From Allodiplogaster sudhausi (taxonomy: Eukaryota > Nematoda > Chromadorea > Rhabditida > Diplogasteridae), in contig CALZFC010000009.1 of NCBI GenBank assembly GCA_945643635.1, positions 1,485,501 through 1,549,500 on the forward strand: 64,000 nucleotides of DNA. The letters run 5' to 3'. Both the position numbers and the translations under genes were made by a program. Each line of letters opens with the position of its first letter. Within the stretch, counting starts at the first letter, position 1. The notes under the pieces were generated by a model. It did not search any database. It was not told where the DNA came from and was given only the letters and a program-made list of their open reading frames with translations. Below are positions 59,764-64,000 of the stretch, one piece after another.

Positions 59764-60210
59764 ATGACCCCGAGCACAAATAAAGAGAAAACTGACAGGG
59801 TCAACATAGCCTCGGCTCCAACGGAGAAGAAGTCGGTCCACGACTTCTCCGTTCTCAACACATCTTCTTTAGCAATACACTCTATAATGCGTTTACCTAT
59901 TTGCAGGTTGTTGCCATCTTTAAAATGTGACATGCTATTGGTTGCCATTCTAGCTGTGGACGTCAGGACTGCCCCGGATGGCCGCCAACTCGTGCTTGAC
60001 TTCATGCGACTGATCTCACTCGTTACACTCAGTAGCACTGACATCGTCCTTAATGGTGGGTCTGGAGTGGATACCATGCTTGCGAAACGGTTGGTTAGCT
60101 TATTGGACAATACCAGAGTGGCCCATGCTAGATATGTAACTGCTCTACCCTCTCCTCCTGTCTCTCAAGTCGCGACCATGCTGACTTCACATTGGCACGT
60201 ACATAGATAG
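59764..60210 (+). CDS. Hypothetical protein, ~148 aa
   Basis: Open frame starting MTPSTNKEKTDRVNIASAPT (an upstream in-frame ATG at 59665 is possible) and containing LLVAILAVDVRTAPDGRQLV and DIVLNGGSGVDTMLAKRLVS. GC content is above the flanks and codon use looks plausible. A TTTGCAG acceptor-like site at 59921-59927 means part could be intron. The opposite strand is also open (59700-60110), so strand is not certain. No family recognised. Confidence 0.3.
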   Translation: MTPSTNKEKTDRVNIASAPTEKKSVHDFSVLNTSSLAIHSIMRLPICRLLPSLKCDMLLVAILAVDVRTAPDGRQLVLDFMRLISLVTLSSTDIVLNGGSGVDTMLAKRLVSLLDNTRVAHARYVTALPSPPVSQVATMLTSHWHVHR

Positions 60211-60716
60211 ACCTGTTTTCGGCAAATCGACGCATTTCTGATGCAAGCCCTCACTACTTCCGCTTCTGCAATAGTAGGGCCCGTGGCCTCTCCTTCCAGC
60301 TTGCATACCTCTCCACCAGATCTTCTATCCGATCTCATCCTTGTTTATCAGAGACGCAAAGAATAATATCACCAACTCCTCAGCACTTTCCCTGCCCCTC
60401 ATCTCCTCCCCCTTCCCCTTCCCCTTCCCACAAATCCTCCCAACACACAATGGCCTCATCGTCATCTGATTACCTCTCACTCTTATATATGTACATATCT
60501 TGCTATACCATATATTCTATATCACTTTTTTTTATTTCATTGCCACGTGCTTTTTATGAATGCCGTAAATGAATGAAACGACAATAGATATGGATTCGAT
60601 ATAATTTCGTCAAATTCAACAGCCTTCATTTAATAACGATTGCTAGCAAATGGAATCTAATCGAAAGTACCATTATTTGGTAGCGCCACCAAGTGAAGAG
60701 AAGAAAGTCTATACAT

Positions 60717-62458
60717 TAAGACAGCCTCTCCATAAGACTCGAGCACGGCATTATTGGGTGCTGCCCTGGGGAATTTTTTTCGATTTCCTTTATGAAAATT
60801 GTCTCACCTATACAACTCGACGTCCACTACAACATACCGTACACTTTAATTTTTTTCAAAAAAATTCCGTTCGAGAAACCGTACAGTACCCTTCAAAATA
60901 TGATGAACCATAACTCGGCTAATTTTCCGAATTTGACGAAAACAAAGATACAGTTCGATAGCCCTTTGGACGCACTTCATTTTTGATCGGGTAAAATTTT
61001 CTATAAAATCCATTTTTGACCCAAAACACGGCCCTGAACATTTTTATGACCTCTTTTTGGCAACTTTTTGTTCATTTTTGGAAAGTGTACCCCGCAGTTT
61101 TTTGATATGTTGTAGCGCGTGAAATTTGCTAAAAGAATTTGTTTCCTTCAAAAAAATTCTGGTTGGCACACCTTGCGAAAAATGCGCGCGAATCGGTCAA
61201 AATGGCGCATTTTCGGTCGCCGAGACACAGTGCAAGTGCATTCATCGATCAATAGCTACTCTCAATCTTAATATTACAAAATCTTAAGTATATCATCTAA
61301 GAGCTCTCATGGAGATCTTCAAATGTTACATACATACTTTTATTGAAAAGTTTTGGATTTATATGGGAAATTACGTTCTGTATAATTAGAAGGCTTAAAA
61401 AACTACTTCAAACGAATTTCCGTATGTCCAAACATACATCATAAGAAAGAGGATGAAATTTGGTACAAGATGAACCCCTTTAAATGAAATTCCATGCGTA
61501 CGATCCTTTGTTATAAGCCATAAGATTAGGATTACAACGCCTCAAGGAAAAGGTGTAAAAAAAAGGAAAGGAATATTCCAATTCGAATAAACTAAACTAT
61601 GAATCGTTAGGCGAAATGACAGTGACGCTACTGACCCTTCTTTTATGGCTTATAACAAAGGATCGTAGTTTCATGGAATTTCATTTAAAGGGGTTCATCT
61701 TGTACCAAATTTCATCCTCTTTCTTATGATGTATGTTTGGACATACGGAAATTTGTTTGAAGTAGTTTTTTAAGCCTTCTAATTATACAGAACGTAATTT
61801 CCCATATAAATCCAAACTGTTCAATAAAAGTATGTATGTAACATTTGAAGATCTCCATGAGAGCTCTTAGATGATATACTTAAGATTTTCTAATATTAAG
61901 ATTGAGCGTAGTTATGGATCGATGAATGCGCTTGCACTGTGTCTCGGCGCGAAAATGCGCCATTTTGACCGATTCGCGCGCATTTTTCGCAAGCTGTGCC
62001 AACCAGGATGTTTTTGAAGGAAGCAAATTCTTGTAGCAAATTTCACGCGCTACAACATATCAAAAAACTGCGGGGTACATTTTCCAAAAATGAACAAAAA
62101 GTTGCCAAAAAGAGGTCATAAAAATGTTCAGGGCTGTGTTTTGGGTCGAAAATGGATTTTTTAGAAAATTTTACCCGATCACAAATGAAGTGCGTCCAAA
62201 TAGCTATCGAACTGTATCTTTGTTTTCGTCAAATTCGGAAAATTAGCCGAGTTATGGTTCATCATATCTTGAAGGGTACTGTACGGTTTTTTTTTTACTG
62301 TAACGGAATTTTTCTGAAAAAAATTAAAATGTACGGTATGTTGTAGAGGACGTCGAGTTGTATAGGTTTTCCAATTTTCATAAAGGAAATCGAAAAAAAT
62401 TCAGAAGGGCAGGTCGTGCTCAAAGTTTACAGACATGCTGTCTTAAGACAGCCTATCT
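60717..62458. repeat. Long palindrome (~800-bp arms, ~120-bp spacer)
   Basis: Left arm about 60717-61522 and right arm about 61645-62458 are reverse complements with scattered mismatches. Examples are ACGATCCTTTGTTATAAGCC against GGCTTATAACAAAGGATCGT around the centre, and ATACAACTCGACGTCC against GGACGTCGAGTTGTAT near the ends. No conserved protein is encoded. About 165 bp of the left arm is also present inside the foldback element at 58879-59471. Confidence 0.93.
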
Positions 62459-62939
62459 GTAAGGATCGAGTAGGGCGCAATACACTGCTGTACTAGGAAA
62501 TTTTTGATTTTTAAAATTGATGAAAACTTGATCGTTTGTACTATTCGACATGCTCTTTAAAAGGGTGAAATCGTGATTGCGAAAAAAATTTTCTTTCGAG
62601 ATATTAGCGATTTAAAGTTAAAATTTCAATGTCCATAACTCAGTTATTTATTAAGATTTTTGAAATCTCTTTTTTGTGACTTATAGCTCTTTACATTATC
62701 TTTAAGAACGGTCGTGATGACATTTCGTGAAAACAACTTTTAAGCAGCAAAAATCGTAAAAATAGATTTAAAAATATGGTTTTTCTGGTTTTTCAGACCA
62801 AGCCACCCCCGCGGGGAGGGTAAGCTGTTCATAGAAAGAAAGCCCGTGAATTTTGCTACAATGTTAGGTAACTTTAAAATAATTCTAGGATAACATATTT
62901 TTGGAATTTGCACTTAAGCAACTATACTCAACCTTTAAA

Positions 62940-62990
62940 CTACCGTCCAAGAGGTCCGGGTTCGATGCCCGCTCGGGGTAAAGTTTTGCA
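62940..62990 (+). other. Partial tRNA-like B-box segment
   Basis: GGTCCGGGTTCGATGCCCG followed by CTCGGGGTAAAGTTTTG. Same layout as the tRNA-like tails at 51735 and 52041; no A-box is visible upstream. Confidence 0.45.
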
Positions 62991-63099
62991 ATGTTTTGGA
63001 AACTGGCAAAAAACATATTTTCAGTCGGAAATTGATGACTATTGATCTCATTGCTTCATAATTCTGCTCAAACTTTCAATTTTTCATTCTGTTTTCACC

Positions 63100-63163
63100 A
63101 ACTGCAAATTTCTTCATAGTGCAGAATGAAGTCTATGCATACCCTCTCTCTACTCCCCATTCA

Positions 63164-63205
<42 letters not shown>

Positions 63206-64000
63206 CATATTTTGAAATGTTTTGAAAACTTGCAAAAAATATTTTCGGTCTGAAATTGATAGCTATTTATCTCATAGCTCCATAACTTTGCCCAACTTTT
63301 TATTTAAACTTGTGTTGTTGTAATACCTGATCTACCACTGACCATGAGGTACTACTGATCGACAGTCGATAAGAAGGTACAGGGAATATAAAGAGGGAGG
63401 GGGATAGGAGACACGCAGCCGGGGAAGCTTGCTAGCCTCTTCTTCTGCTCCCGTCTCCATCCCCCTGACTGGCAATCGCTCGGAGCCGCCTCATCCCCAG
63501 GGGGGCTGCTCCTCTTCACCGGCCACGTAACATCCCCCCATAATACCATAACTGGTCCCCCAGTCAAATGGAAAAATAACTAAAGAAAAGAAAAAGAACC
63601 GCAACTCTTAAACCACCAGCACACACCACACACAAGACAGCAAAAGATATATGGAGCACAAGAAACTTGTAGGAATAGAGAGGTATCGAGAGATTGCAAG
63701 TGAGAGAGATAGAGGGAGAGTACGAGAGAGATAGAGGATGTGAAGGAAGTGTGAGAGAGACTAATTCATCCCTTTATTCAACTTTGAATTCATTTTCACT
63801 GTATGTCTGAGATACCGAGGTAGAGAGACGCAGATAGAGAGAGAGATAGAGAGAGAGGGGGGAGGGAAACAGAGAGAGATGGAAGCATAGATAGAGGTAT
63901 GCAAAGATAGAGGGTAGCTGGGAGATTGAGAAGCAAAGAGAAAGAGGGAGGAATAGAGAGAAGCAGGGAGAGGGAAGCTGAGAAATATGGAAGCAGAGAG
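63100..64000. repeat. Microsatellite-rich right end
   Basis: Pure (CT)n at about 63167-63201, then from about 63670 to the window end irregular GA-rich repeats (AGAGAGATAGAG-type). No gene supported; the minus frame at 63352-63567 has no supporting features. Confidence 0.8.

Overview
This is a nematode nuclear genome segment. The clues are many-exon genes with mostly short introns, a cluster of secreted ShKT (SXC-type) six-cysteine proteins, a pepsin-like aspartic protease of the nematode gut type, a fatty acyl-CoA reductase, and no operon or prokaryotic signals. I cannot name the species. All gene models are read by eye from splice signals, reading-frame phase and protein-family similarity.

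Layout: 1-5.3 kb holds CT/GA low-complexity sequence and no gene I can support. 5.34-16.24 kb (+) is a 24-exon gene for a ninein / ninein-like centrosomal protein (EF-hand-like N-terminus, then coiled coil), with a small inverted-repeat element in one intron. 17.95-19.98 kb is a ~425-bp satellite. 20.50-30.65 kb is a nearly perfect tandem triplication of a 3,385-bp chimeric unit. Each unit carries a broken adenain-like (Polinton/adintovirus-type) protease relic, unidentified coding-like pieces, and two fragments matching the neighbouring ninein gene, one on each strand. 30.69-33.74 kb (-) is a 15-exon fatty acyl-CoA reductase that starts directly beside the triplication. 35.4-46.9 kb (-) is a tandemly duplicated cluster of five intact ShKT genes plus relics; a further ShKT pseudogene lies at 57.4-58.1 kb. 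49.51-53.17 kb is a large terminal-inverted-repeat element with an internal ~780-bp inverted repeat and tRNA-like sequences. 54.33-57.15 kb (+) is the aspartic protease. 58.9-62.5 kb contains two foldback/palindromic elements. The right end is GA-rich repeat.

Most notable: (i) an unusually high share of non-GT introns in the conserved genes (five GC-AG and one GA-AG among about 64 modelled introns), each fixed by reading phase and protein continuity; (ii) two inverted-repeat elements with the same terminal sequence (about CTACACACAGARAA) whose ends are packed with element-specific short words (TGTGACA in one, ATGTCTAGACAT-like in the other); (iii) the near-identical triplication that has captured fragments of an adjacent gene and a viral/transposon-type protease; (iv) a ShKT family caught in birth and death.

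The genes do not form a pathway. The secreted protease and the ShKT proteins are both extracellular or digestive in type, the reductase belongs to ether-lipid/wax synthesis, and ninein belongs to the centrosome or microtubule-organising centre.
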